From positions 620,001-684,000 of the forward strand of contig CAVRCA010000001.1 of NCBI GenBank assembly GCA_963719345.1: 64,000 nt of DNA, read 5' to 3'. The stretch is from CAVRCA01 sp963719345. Its GTDB lineage: Bacteria; Pseudomonadota; Alphaproteobacteria; Acetobacterales; Acetobacteraceae. Shown here in pieces: positions 26,375 through 34,749 of this stretch; the stretch's first letter is position 1; each line of letters opens with the position of its first letter. The notes under the pieces are model-generated. The model was not told the origin of the DNA. It saw only the letters and a list, made by a program, of their open reading frames with translations, and ran no database searches. Position numbers and translations under genes: made by a program.

Positions 26375-26566
26375 CGTGTCCGAGGCGGGCCGATCAGGGG
26401 AATCAACGAACCGTGACCCGATCGGACCAAGATCGTGCCGGCCACGTATCGCCGACGCCCGCTCGCGGGGCGCGACAGCACGGAGAGGCGCAACCGCAAC
26501 CAATCGGCTCGCGACGCATTAGACAGGGTGCGCAAGCTCGGCCGGTGTCGGTACAAGGGGAAGTCC

Positions 26567-26998
26567 ATGAGCATCTTCGGCTCGATCATGTCCAAGATCT
26601 TCGGCCACGCGGAAGCGGCGTCGGGCGCTGCCGGCGGCAACACCAATCCGACTCCGGCGCCCGGAGAGATGGCCGCCTCGGCGGCAGCGCCGGCAACCTC
26701 GGCCGCGCCCGCCACCGGCGGCGGCTCACCACCATCGCAGCCGGTGGACGTCGAGGCCGTGCTGAGCGGGCTTGCGGCGAAGAACCCGCAGAAACTCAAC
26801 TGGCAGACCTCGATCGTCGATCTGATGAAGCTGCTCGACCTCGACAGCAGCCTCGGCGCGCGCACGGAGCTCGCCAAGGAGCTGCATTATACCGGCGATA
26901 CGAACGACAGCGCCTCGATGAACATTTGGCTGCACAAGCAGGTCATGCAGAAGCTGGCCGAGAACGGCGGCAAGGTGCCGGAGTCGCTGCGCACCTAA
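26567..26998 (+). CDS. DUF3597 domain protein
   Basis: The 143-residue protein starts MSIFGSIMSKIFGHA, has a Pro/Ala/Ser-rich linker (about 18-62), and ends in a compact DUF3597 domain. That domain contains LNWQTSIVDLMKLLDLDSS, ARTELAKELHYTG, DTNDSASMNIWLHKQVM and KLAENGGKVP. The function of the family is unknown; the amphipathic start suggests membrane or surface association. The ATG at 26567 has a clear AAGGGGA site. The gene is divergent from the unknown frameshifted gene and may share its regulatory region. Confidence 0.9.
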   Translation: MSIFGSIMSKIFGHAEAASGAAGGNTNPTPAPGEMAASAAAPATSAAPATGGGSPPSQPVDVEAVLSGLAAKNPQKLNWQTSIVDLMKLLDLDSSLGARTELAKELHYTGDTNDSASMNIWLHKQVMQKLAENGGKVPESLRT

Positions 26999-27021
26999 GA
27001 GCCCGAACTCGCGGCCTGGGA

Positions 27022-27972
27022 CTACAGCTTGGCATAGGGGCGGAATGGCCCGCGTGCCGGGCTGGGCAGCAGCGTGATTGCCTGGGCCGCGACGAGCAGC
27101 GCCGCCCGTTTCAGGCTGGGTTTGGCAATCACCGACCGGCGCAGCCACGCGCGACCGTCTGCCAGGCGCCCGTGACGAACCAGTTCGCGGCCGATGACCC
27201 ACTGGTTTTCGGCTTCGGTGCGGCACCGGATCGTCGCCAGTCGCGCCGAGCCGAACTGGGCGATCAGCAGCCGGTTGCCGAAGATCGCATCCATGCAGGG
27301 ACGCAACGCGGCCGGGTCCGTCGCCATGCTGAGATAGGCGCCGTTCGCGCGCTGGCGGACGAACAGCGCCGGAGCCCGCCCCGGCACTGGCGCGAACGGC
27401 CCAAGCAGGGCGAGGCGGACCCAGTATTCCCAGTCCTCGCCATAGGCGAGCCCGGGGCGAAATCCACCCGCGCGGGCCACCGCATCCCGACGGATCAGCA
27501 AATGGCCGCCATTGGCGAACGGGTTGCGTTCGAGCAGCGTCGGGAACAGGCCGTGGGGCGGCAGCGGGACCGCCCGGCAGGCATGCGACGCTGCACCCAT
27601 GGTTGCGTCCGCGTCGACAAAGGCGAATCCCGCGCACGCGGCCACGGCATCCGTTGCGGACGCGAGGGTCGCGTCCAGTCGAACCAGGGCGTCAGAGGCG
27701 AGGAAGTCGTCCGCGTCGAGGAACAGGAGGGCGTCGCCCCTCGCCTCGGCGCTCCCGCGGTTCCGTGCGGCGGCCACTCCCGCATTGGCTTGCCGCACCA
27801 GCCGGATGCGGCGATTGGAGATGCGGGCAACCACGTCCGCTGTGCCGTCGGTCGAGCCGTCGTCCACCACCGTCGCCGACCAGTCGCCATGCGACTGGGC
27901 CAGCACGGAGGCGAGCGTCTCGCCGATCCAGGGCGCGACATTCCAGGCCGGAATGACGATCGCGATATGCAC
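27022..27972 (-). CDS. Family 2 glycosyltransferase
   Basis: The 316-residue protein is a GT-A fold glycosyltransferase. It has IAIVIPAWNVAPWIGETLAS at the N-terminus, VVDDGSTDGTADVV near 36, AGVAAARNRG near 63, the metal-binding LFLDADDF near 83, and an acceptor-side YGEDWEYWVRLAL (the ED base) near 176. It starts with GTG at 27972. The donor sugar and product are unknown; no polysaccharide cluster is adjacent. Confidence 0.88.
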   Translation of the reverse strand: MHIAIVIPAWNVAPWIGETLASVLAQSHGDWSATVVDDGSTDGTADVVARISNRRIRLVRQANAGVAAARNRGSAEARGDALLFLDADDFLASDALVRLDATLASATDAVAACAGFAFVDADATMGAASHACRAVPLPPHGLFPTLLERNPFANGGHLLIRRDAVARAGGFRPGLAYGEDWEYWVRLALLGPFAPVPGRAPALFVRQRANGAYLSMATDPAALRPCMDAIFGNRLLIAQFGSARLATIRCRTEAENQWVIGRELVRHGRLADGRAWLRRSVIAKPSLKRAALLVAAQAITLLPSPARGPFRPYAKL

Positions 27973-28049
27973 ACACAGGGCTTAGCCCCTCGGGCCTTAC
28001 CCGCGCGTTTACTCCGGCGATGGCCGAACCTGCGTCGAGCCTGTCCCGG

Positions 28050-28898
28050 TCACCCCAGCGCCTCCCCGAGCGGAACTTGCCCGCTGCCGGGCTGCAACGG
28101 GCGCGGCTGGCCAGGTGCCGGCGCCCAGCCGGTGAGGAATGCCAGTCGCAAGGTGGCGGGCACGCGGCCGGCCTCGGACGGCAGCGCAGCGAGCGCCGCC
28201 GGGAACAGCAGCGGCGATGGTGGCCGGCGGTCGCGCAGCCGCATTGCGTTCGCCTCGCCGGCCGCGCGCAGGTCGCGCAGCAGGTCGGCCGGATCGGCGT
28301 AGAGCAGCCGGATCTCCTCCGCGTCGGCGACCGGCAGCGCGAAGCCGGCCCGCTGCAGCAGGCCGGCGCAGTCCCGCAACTCGGGAAACGGCGAGACACG
28401 CGGCGAGGCGCCCCCGGCCAGCTCCGCTTCCGTCCCGGCCAGGCTCCGCCGCAACTCGCCGAGCGTGCCGAGCACCGGCAGGCTCGCCAGCAACAGCCCG
28501 TCCGGCCGCAGCGCCATCCGCAGCTGGATCAGCGCGCCGGGCAGATCGTTGACCCAATGCAGCGACAGGCTGGCGACCACCAGATCGAAACTGGCCGGCC
28601 CGAACGGCAACCACTCCTCGTCCGCCGCCACCGCCGTCCCGCCCCCTGTCGCCGCCATCGCCGGCGACAGGTCGCAGCTGACCACCTCGATGCCGCGCGC
28701 CCGCAACAGCGGCGCGACCACGCCGCGGCCGCCGACGTCAAGCGCCTGGGCGAACCGGTGCGTCGTGTCGTCGAGCCGGTCAAGCAACCGTTCCGCCGCA
28801 TCGCGCAGCACCGGTTCGACCCGTCCGACGGTTCGGGCGGCGCGCTCGCGATGCAGCCGGACGGCCCGGCGGTCGAAGATCGTCGCGGCATCGGTCAT
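28050..28898 (-). CDS. SAM-dependent methyltransferase (NDUFAF5/BioC-like)
   Basis: The 282-residue protein opens with ATIFDRRAVRLHRERAA, typical of the alphaproteobacterial group related to mitochondrial NDUFAF5. It has a SAM-binding ALDVGGRG loop near 55, then VVSCDLSPAM, and a FDLVVASLSLHWVNDLPGAL block near 105 also seen in BioC. NDUFAF5 hydroxylates an Arg of a complex I subunit; whether this protein does so is inference from resemblance. The ATG at 28898 is chosen over the upstream GTG/ATG at 28934 because it gives the conserved start. It is divergent from the rhodanese gene and close to comF, a neighbourhood seen in related bacteria. Confidence 0.82.
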   Translation of the reverse strand: MTDAATIFDRRAVRLHRERAARTVGRVEPVLRDAAERLLDRLDDTTHRFAQALDVGGRGVVAPLLRARGIEVVSCDLSPAMAATGGGTAVAADEEWLPFGPASFDLVVASLSLHWVNDLPGALIQLRMALRPDGLLLASLPVLGTLGELRRSLAGTEAELAGGASPRVSPFPELRDCAGLLQRAGFALPVADAEEIRLLYADPADLLRDLRAAGEANAMRLRDRRPPSPLLFPAALAALPSEAGRVPATLRLAFLTGWAPAPGQPRPLQPGSGQVPLGEALG

Positions 28899-28996
28899 GC
28901 CGCCGAATGTGTGTCCGGCCGACGCCGGTGCCAACCGGCGTTGCCAAGCGTCGGCTGGCGGGCGTACCTACGTGGGCAACCCTGAAGGGCACGCCC

Positions 28997-30589
28997 ATGC
29001 AACGGATCGATGCTGCCACGCTCCGCACCTGGACGCTGGACGGACGCGAACTCGCGATCCTGGACGCACGGGAGGAGGGGGAATTCGGCTCGGGCCATCT
29101 GTTCTGGGCGGTCCCCTGCCCGCTGTCGCGGCGCGAACTGCGGGCGCGGGCCTTGCTGCCCTGCCCCCGCACCCGCGTCGTCTGCGTCGATGACGGGCGC
29201 GGCCTCGCCGAGCAGCTGGCCGCGTATCTTGCCTCTCTCGGATACGCCGACCTCGCCGTGCTGGACGGCGGTGTCGCCGCTTGGCAAGCGGCTGGATACG
29301 TCCTGTTTACCGGCATCAACGTACCCTCCAAGGCGTTCGGCGAATGGGTGGAGCATCATTTCGGGACCGAGAGCGTCGATCCGCCCGAGCTCAAGGCGTG
29401 GCTGGACGGCGGTCGCAACATGGTCGTGCTCGATAGCCGCACGGCGGAGGAGTTCACCCGCATGTCGATCCCGCGGGCGGTCAATGTGCCGGGCGGCGAG
29501 CTGGTGTATCGTGTCGGCGATCTCGCCCCGGACCCGAACACCCTGGTCGTGGTCAACTGCGCCGGCCGCACCCGGAGCATTCTCGGGGCCGAGAGCCTCC
29601 GCCGCGCCGGCATCCCCAATCCGGTGGTGGCGCTGCGCAACGGCACGATGGGATGGGAGCTGGCCGGCCTGCGGGTCGAGCGCGGCCGCACCGACCGCTA
29701 CCCGGCGGGCACGCCGCGGACCGCCAAGCTGGCGCTCGACCGGGCCAAGGCGTTCGCGGAAGCGTCCGGCGTCGGCGTGATCGGGGCGATCGACCTGGCC
29801 CGCTTCGAGGACGACCCCGACCGCACGCTCTACGTGCTCGACGTGCGCGACCCGGCCGAGTTCCGCGCCGGCCATCGTCCGGGCAGCCGCAACGCGCCGG
29901 GCGGCCAGCTGGTGCAGGCGACCGACCAGTGGATCGGGGTGCGAGGCGGCCGCATCGTGCTGCTCGACGACACCGGGGCGCGCGCCCGCATGACCGGCGG
30001 GTGGCTGCGGCAGATGGGGCACCGCGACGTGTTCGTGGTCGAGGGCGGGCTTGACGAGGTAGGGGAGACCGGCACCGCCACCCTTCCCGTTCCGGAACTG
30101 GCCATGCTGGTGCCCCGGATCGACGTGCCCGGCCTCGCGCACCTGCTGGATGGCGGCGACGGGACGGTGGTGATCGACCTCGCCCGCAGCATCGAATACC
30201 GCGAAGGGCACATCCCCGGCGCCCTATGGGCGATCCGCGGCCGCTTCGAGCCGATTGCCGATCAGCTCGCCGGGGCGCGTCACGTGGTCCTCACCTCGCC
30301 GGACGGCGTGCTGGCCCGGCTTGCGGTCGCCGAGGTGCGGACACTGACGCCGGCCGACGTACGCGTGCTCGATGGCGGTACGGAGGCGTGGCACGCGTTC
30401 GGCCGGCCGCTGGTGAAGGACCGGACGAAGCCGCCCGACGAGGCCTGCGCCGACGCCTATCTGCGCCCCTATGACCGCAACAGCGGCGTCGAGGAGGCCA
30501 TGCAGGCCTATCTCGCCTGGGAGATCGATCTGGTGCACGAGATCGTTCGCGACGGCACGGTGCAGTTCGGCGTCGGCGAGGCGGCCTGA
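28997..30589 (+). CDS. Four-domain rhodanese protein
   Basis: The 530-residue protein is a tandem array of four rhodanese domains (about 1-110, 120-235, 260-370, 385-485) plus a helical tail. Domain ends are marked by repeated LDGGVAAW-, RNGTMGWE-, VEGGLDE- and LDGGTEAW-like segments. Only domain 2 has the active-site Cys (VVNCAGRTRS, about Cys188). The matching loops in domains 1, 3 and 4 (CVDDGRG, LLDDTGARA, LTSPDGVLA) lack it at the expected position. It probably transfers sulfane sulfur through one site while the other domains give structure or binding. A GAAGGG site precedes the ATG at 28997. comF follows after 4 bp. Confidence 0.9.
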   Translation: MQRIDAATLRTWTLDGRELAILDAREEGEFGSGHLFWAVPCPLSRRELRARALLPCPRTRVVCVDDGRGLAEQLAAYLASLGYADLAVLDGGVAAWQAAGYVLFTGINVPSKAFGEWVEHHFGTESVDPPELKAWLDGGRNMVVLDSRTAEEFTRMSIPRAVNVPGGELVYRVGDLAPDPNTLVVVNCAGRTRSILGAESLRRAGIPNPVVALRNGTMGWELAGLRVERGRTDRYPAGTPRTAKLALDRAKAFAEASGVGVIGAIDLARFEDDPDRTLYVLDVRDPAEFRAGHRPGSRNAPGGQLVQATDQWIGVRGGRIVLLDDTGARARMTGGWLRQMGHRDVFVVEGGLDEVGETGTATLPVPELAMLVPRIDVPGLAHLLDGGDGTVVIDLARSIEYREGHIPGALWAIRGRFEPIADQLAGARHVVLTSPDGVLARLAVAEVRTLTPADVRVLDGGTEAWHAFGRPLVKDRTKPPDEACADAYLRPYDRNSGVEEAMQAYLAWEIDLVHEIVRDGTVQFGVGEAA

Positions 30590-30593
30590 GGCG

Positions 30594-31359
30594 ATGCGCG
30601 CGGCGGCGATCCGGGTCGCGGGCGGCTTCGGCCGCACGGTGCTGGACGTGCTGCTGCCCCCCACGTGCGTGACCTGCGACATGACGGTCGATGCGCCGGG
30701 CCGCCTGTGCGGCGAGTGCTTCGCGCACACCGGCTTCGTCACCGAGCCATGCTGTGTCCGCTGCGGCGTGCCGTTCGCCAGTGTGGCGCAGGCGGGGCCG
30801 GAGCGGCTCTGTCCGAGCTGCTGCGCGAGGCCGCCGGCGTTCGACCGGGCCCGCGCGGCGTTGCGCTACGACGCGCAGGCCCGCCGGATGATTCTGCCGC
30901 TCAAGTATTCCGACCGGACGGAGCTGGCCGCGGCGTTGGCGTTCACATGGCCCGTGCCGGCGCGGCGCTGCTGCGTGAGGCCGACGTGCTGGTGCCGGTA
31001 CCGCTGCACCGGCGTCGGCTGTATCAGCGGCGCTACAATCAAGCGGCGCTGCTGGCCTGCGCGGTCGGCCGGCTCGCCCGCAAGCCGGTGATCCCCGATG
31101 CGCTGCAGCGCCACCGGGCGACTGCGTCGCTGGGGGAAAAATCGGCCGAGGAGCGGGCTGCCGAGGTGGACGCCGCTTTCGCCGTCCGTCCTCGGCCGTG
31201 AAGCGCTCGCTGCGCGGCAAGCGCGTCTTGCTGATCGACGACGTGCTCACCTCCGGCGCGACGGCCAACGCCTGCGCTGTGACCTGCACTGCTTCGGGCG
31301 CTGCCCAGGTCGACGTGCTGGTGGCGGCGCGAGTACCCGATCCGCGGCTGTTGGCGTGA
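30594..31359 (+). pseudogene. ComF family phosphoribosyltransferase-like protein, two frameshifts
   Basis: ComF proteins pair an N-terminal zinc-binding region with a PRTase-like domain and are linked to DNA uptake. The frame starts at 30594 with LLPPTCVTCD, CCVRCGVPF and LCPSCCARPP as zinc ligands, then LKYSDRTELA. Near 30945 one base is missing: the next frame gives HMARAGAALLREADVLVPVPLHRRRLYQRRYNQAALL. Near 31190 another is missing: the third frame gives the PRPP loop VLLIDDVLTSGATANAC and ends at 31359. All family blocks are present, so these may be sequencing errors rather than decay, but the sequence as given cannot make one protein. Confidence 0.85.
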
Positions 31360-31366
31360 GCAAGAT

Positions 31367-31651
31367 TCAAAGCTCACCCTTCGCCAGCGCGTCGCGCATA
31401 AACCTTCTCGACGCGGGCGTTGTAGCCGGGTCTCGGTTGCCCGGACCCCTTTCACCGACATCGGCGGCAAGCCGGAAGCCGCATATGCACCTTCGGCTGC
31501 TCGACAGGCGGCCGTCCGTCTCTATTTTTCCATGCCGTATATGGCTCGGGAATCCCTCTCTGAAGGGCATTGCCCGCGCGAAATCTTGATCAGTCCATTC
31601 GGCGGATTTTCATCGAATGGTTCGGAGGCGGCATTCAGGCTTTTTCTTCAT
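31367..31651 (-). pseudogene. brnA antitoxin remnant, multiply frameshifted
   Basis: Pieces of a BrnA-type antitoxin can be read only by switching frames at least four times. They are MKKKP at 31651, then AASEPFDENPP, EWTDQDFARAMPFREGFP, KNRDGRPPVEQPKVHM, GFRLAADV, PGYNARVEKV and MRDALAKGEL ending at 31367. Together these cover a full-length BrnA. The start overlaps the end of the brnT remnant, as in intact brnT-brnA operons. The density of breaks argues for real decay, not sequencing error. Confidence 0.75.
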
Positions 31652-31903
31652 AGCGCTTTACCTCTCGCGGATTGGCCTTGCGCAACGAGATTGCCTGAGC
31701 CTATCGCCGCGCATGGTGAACACCAGCATGTACAACCGGTCGCCAATCAGCCCAAGGGCCTGCGTTCGATCTTCGCCGTAGTCGTAGCGGTCATCGGGTG
31801 CATAGATTACGGTGTCGAAATCCATGCGCTCGGCCTCGGCAAGGGCAAGTCTGTGCTTACGCCGGTTGATAGCGTTCTTTTCCGGGTCGAACTCGATGCT
31901 CAC
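31635..31903 (-). pseudogene. BrnT-family toxin, frameshifted near the 3' end
   Basis: The first 70 or so residues read as a BrnT ribonuclease toxin: FDPEKNAINRRKHRLALAEAE, then APDDRYDYGEDRTQALGLIGDRLYMLVFT. Near 31695 the frame is lost. A shifted frame supplies the family C-terminus ISLRKANPREVKRYEEKA and the stop at 31635. The toxin is therefore probably dead, as expected if its antitoxin gene, just downstream, has decayed. The 220 bp upstream (31904-32126) hold no gene I can recognise. Confidence 0.78.
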
Positions 31904-32126
31904 GGGTTATTGTAGCAACAGGAATCGTTGGCCGCCAGACTGGTTGCTGGTTGTTCCGAGGCGTCAGTCGCCGGGTGGACGATTGCTGGTACAAGACCGG
32001 TGCCAATCTGCGAATTGCCGGCGTAACCCAGCTTGGTGTAATTCCCGCCTCCGCTGCAACGCGCATCGAGATAGTGGTGCGGATTTCGCAGCGGACTTGC
32101 GAGTCCAACGAATTCGCGCGCACTCC

Positions 32127-33296
32127 CTACAGAATTACCCCTTCCGGCTCCCGCCCGAGCAATACCTTGCCCAGCGGCTCGAAATTGGCCAGCCGTGCCT
32201 GGATCTGCTGGCTGACGGTGTGCAGATCACGAAAACGGCGGTCGAAGCCGCGTCCCGGGAAAATCGCGTCGGTGCCGGCCGCCTTGTAGGCGTAGTCGCC
32301 CACCTCCGCCGCGGTCTGCAGGGCATGGATCGCGGCGAGACGCACCCGGGCGCGCGGCGCCGTGCCCAGCGGCTCGGTTTCATCCGCAACGGCCCACGCC
32401 TCGGCAAGCGCTTCGGTGAGCAGCGCGCGGCAGGCGGACAGCTTCGCCTCCGTCTGCGCGAGCTGCGTCAGCACCACGGGGCTGTCGGCGAGCGGGGTAA
32501 CGGCGCGCGGCGTCTTGCTGCGCGCGAGATCGACGAAGGCGTCGAGCATCCCGCGCGCCAAGCCGAGCGCCACCGCGGCGCAGCCGACGGAGTAGAGCCC
32601 CATCTGGCTGAAGCAGGCGAGCTTTCCCGGCGTGCGCACCGCCCGCAGATCCTCGCGCGTGGCGCTGAGCGCTTCCGGCACGAAGACGTCCTCGACCGCG
32701 TAGCTGCTGCTCGCCGTGCCGCGCAGGCCGATCACCGTCCAGTCGTCGATGATCCGGGCGCGGTCGGCCGGGAACATCAGCGAGCGGATGAGCGGACGGC
32801 CCGTGGGATGGCGGCGCAGCGTCCCGTCGGGCTCGCGCACTTGGCAATGTGCCCCCATCCACGAAGCATGCGGGCAGCCGCTGGCGAAACTCCAGATCCC
32901 GCTCACCCGATAGCCGCCGGGCACCGCGTCGGCGACGGGCGGGCCGGGCGGACCCCAGGCGGCCGTCGCACGCGGCCCACCCCACACGTCCTGCGCAGCA
33001 GCCGGTTCCATATACGCCGCCAGCAGCGAGGCGCTGCATGCCACGAACACGCACCAGCCGGTCGAGCCGTCCTGCCCGCTGATCTCCTCCACCGCGCGCA
33101 CGTACTCGACCGGATGCACCTCGTCGCCGCCGAACGCGCGCGGCAGCAGCATGCGGAACAGCCGGGCATCGTGCAGCGCGTCGAGCACCGGAGCGGTGAG
33201 CCGCCGCGCCTGCTCGATCGCATCGCCCTGCGCGGCGATCACCGGGGCGACCGCGCGTGCCCGCGCCACGACGTCGATGCGGGAGATCTGGTTCAT
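32127..33296 (-). CDS. Acyl-CoA-dehydrogenase-fold flavoprotein (HsaA/group D monooxygenase-like)
   Basis: The 389-residue protein has the acyl-CoA dehydrogenase fold. It most resembles the group D flavin monooxygenases and related hydroxylases, with LTAPVLDALHDARLFRMLLPRAFGG at the start, a GQDGSTGWCVFVACSASLLAAY block near 73, GGYRVSGIWSFASGCPHASW near 128, and IIDDWTVIGLRGTASSSYAVEDVFVPE near 180. The catalytic Glu of true dehydrogenases is not evident. A partner flavin reductase is not adjacent, so oxygenase versus dehydrogenase activity is undecided. It is downstream of pgm and galU, probably as a separate function. Confidence 0.83.
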   Translation of the reverse strand: MNQISRIDVVARARAVAPVIAAQGDAIEQARRLTAPVLDALHDARLFRMLLPRAFGGDEVHPVEYVRAVEEISGQDGSTGWCVFVACSASLLAAYMEPAAAQDVWGGPRATAAWGPPGPPVADAVPGGYRVSGIWSFASGCPHASWMGAHCQVREPDGTLRRHPTGRPLIRSLMFPADRARIIDDWTVIGLRGTASSSYAVEDVFVPEALSATREDLRAVRTPGKLACFSQMGLYSVGCAAVALGLARGMLDAFVDLARSKTPRAVTPLADSPVVLTQLAQTEAKLSACRALLTEALAEAWAVADETEPLGTAPRARVRLAAIHALQTAAEVGDYAYKAAGTDAIFPGRGFDRRFRDLHTVSQQIQARLANFEPLGKVLLGREPEGVIL

Positions 33297-33326
33297 GGCG
33301 TCCCTCCTGCGGTCCGCCGGCTCGGC

Positions 33327-34736
33327 TCAGTGCCCGGCGTGGCTGCCCGAGAAGTCTGGCGCGGCGAGGCCACTGGCCGCAAGCTGGCCCACCAGCGCCG
33401 CCTTCAGCCGCTCCAGCCCGGCCTCGTCGCGAGCCTCGGCGCGGGCGACCAGCACCGCCTGCGTGTTGGAGGCGCGCAGCAGCCACCAGCCGTCGTCCGT
33501 CTGCACCCGCACGCCGTCGACGGCGGACACCTTGGCCCCTTCCCCGCGCAGCCGCGCGGCGACCTCGTCGATCACCGCGAACTTGCGCCGGTCGTCGCAG
33601 TCGAAGCGCAGCTCCGGCGTGTTGACGACGTGCGGCAGCGCGTCGCGCACGGCGGAAAGCGGCCCGTCCATGCGAGCCACGATGCCGAGCAGGCGCACGG
33701 CCGCGTACAGCGCGTCGTCGAAGCCGTACCAACGATCGGCGAAGAACACGTGGCCCGACATCTCGCCGGCGAGCGGCGAGCCGAGCTCGGCCATCTTCGC
33801 CTTGATGAGACTGTGCCCGGTCTTCCACATCAGGGGCTTGCCGCCGGCCCGCGCGACCTCGTCGAACAGCACCTGGCTCGCCTTGACGTCGGCGATGATC
33901 GTCGCCCCCGGATGGTTGCGCAGCACGTCGCGCCCGAGCACGACGAGCAACTGGTCGCCGAACAGCATGTTGCCCGCATCGTCGACCACGCCGATGCGGT
34001 CGGCGTCGCCGTCGAACGCGATACCGAGATCGGCGCCGCGCGCCCGCACCTCGGCAATCAGCTGCTCGAGGTTTTTGGGCACCGTCGGGTCCGGATGGTG
34101 CGCCGGAAAGGTGCCGTCGATGTCGCCGTTCAGCACCGCGTGCTCGCCGGGCAGCGCCGCGACCAGCAAATGCAGCACCTCGCCGGCCGCGCCGTTGCCG
34201 TTGTCCCACACGACCTTGAGGATGCGGTCGCCGCCGTCCCAATCGGATACCAGGCGCGCCACGTAGTCGGCCGACACGTCCACCGCCCGCTCGCTGCCGG
34301 CGGTCTCGGGGACGACCGCGCCACGGGCGGCCATCTCACCGAGTTCGCGGATCTGCGCGCCGAAGAAGGGCTTGCGGCCCAGCATCATCTTGAAGCCGTT
34401 GTAGTCGGGCGGATTGTGGCTGCCGGTCACCATCACCGCGCCGTCGGTCTCGAGCGTGGTGGCGGCGTAGTACAGCATCGGGGTGGGGCCGCGGCCGACC
34501 CGGATCACCGTCATGCCGGACGCCTTCAGCCCGGCGACCAGCTTGGGTTCGAGATCGGGGCTCGACAGCCGGCCGTCGTAGCCGACCGCCACCGTGCGGC
34601 CGCCCCCACCGGCGACCACGCTGCCGAACGCCCGGCCGATCGCGAACGCATCCTCGGGATGCAAGGTGCGGCCGACGATGCCGCGGATGTCGTATTCGCG
34701 CAGAACGGTCGGATCGAAGTGGTGGGAGAATGACAT
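33327..34736 (-). CDS. Phosphomannomutase/phosphoglucomutase
   Basis: This 469-residue alpha-D-phosphohexomutase interconverts hexose 1- and 6-phosphates for exopolysaccharide, LPS and storage sugars. It has the phosphoserine loop VTGSHNPPDYNGFK near 102, the metal loop AFDGDADRIG near 240, and the sugar-specificity loop GEMSGHVFF near 324. A C-terminal phosphate-binding segment (RASNTQAVLVARAEA) near 425 follows. GEMSGH is typical of the AlgC/PMM-PGM group with dual specificity. galU lies 13 bp upstream on the same strand, so UDP-glucose supply is a likely joint role. Confidence 0.93.
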   Translation of the reverse strand: MSFSHHFDPTVLREYDIRGIVGRTLHPEDAFAIGRAFGSVVAGGGGRTVAVGYDGRLSSPDLEPKLVAGLKASGMTVIRVGRGPTPMLYYAATTLETDGAVMVTGSHNPPDYNGFKMMLGRKPFFGAQIRELGEMAARGAVVPETAGSERAVDVSADYVARLVSDWDGGDRILKVVWDNGNGAAGEVLHLLVAALPGEHAVLNGDIDGTFPAHHPDPTVPKNLEQLIAEVRARGADLGIAFDGDADRIGVVDDAGNMLFGDQLLVVLGRDVLRNHPGATIIADVKASQVLFDEVARAGGKPLMWKTGHSLIKAKMAELGSPLAGEMSGHVFFADRWYGFDDALYAAVRLLGIVARMDGPLSAVRDALPHVVNTPELRFDCDDRRKFAVIDEVAARLRGEGAKVSAVDGVRVQTDDGWWLLRASNTQAVLVARAEARDEAGLERLKAALVGQLAASGLAAPDFSGSHAGH

Positions 34737-34749
34737 CGAGGGGTCGTCC

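Noticed and set aside
25198..28302. 1034-codon open frame on the plus strand
   Set aside because: It covers several real genes on both strands, including DUF3597 in another frame, and has shadow-type composition.
31951..32289. Plus-strand frame upstream of the ACAD-like gene
   Set aside because: It has no recognisable motif, overlaps the ACAD-like gene antisense at its end, and lacks a convincing start. It may be old debris, but nothing supports a call.
31812..34733. 973-codon open frame on the plus strand
   Set aside because: It is antisense to the ACAD-like gene and the phosphohexomutase gene, both clearly real.
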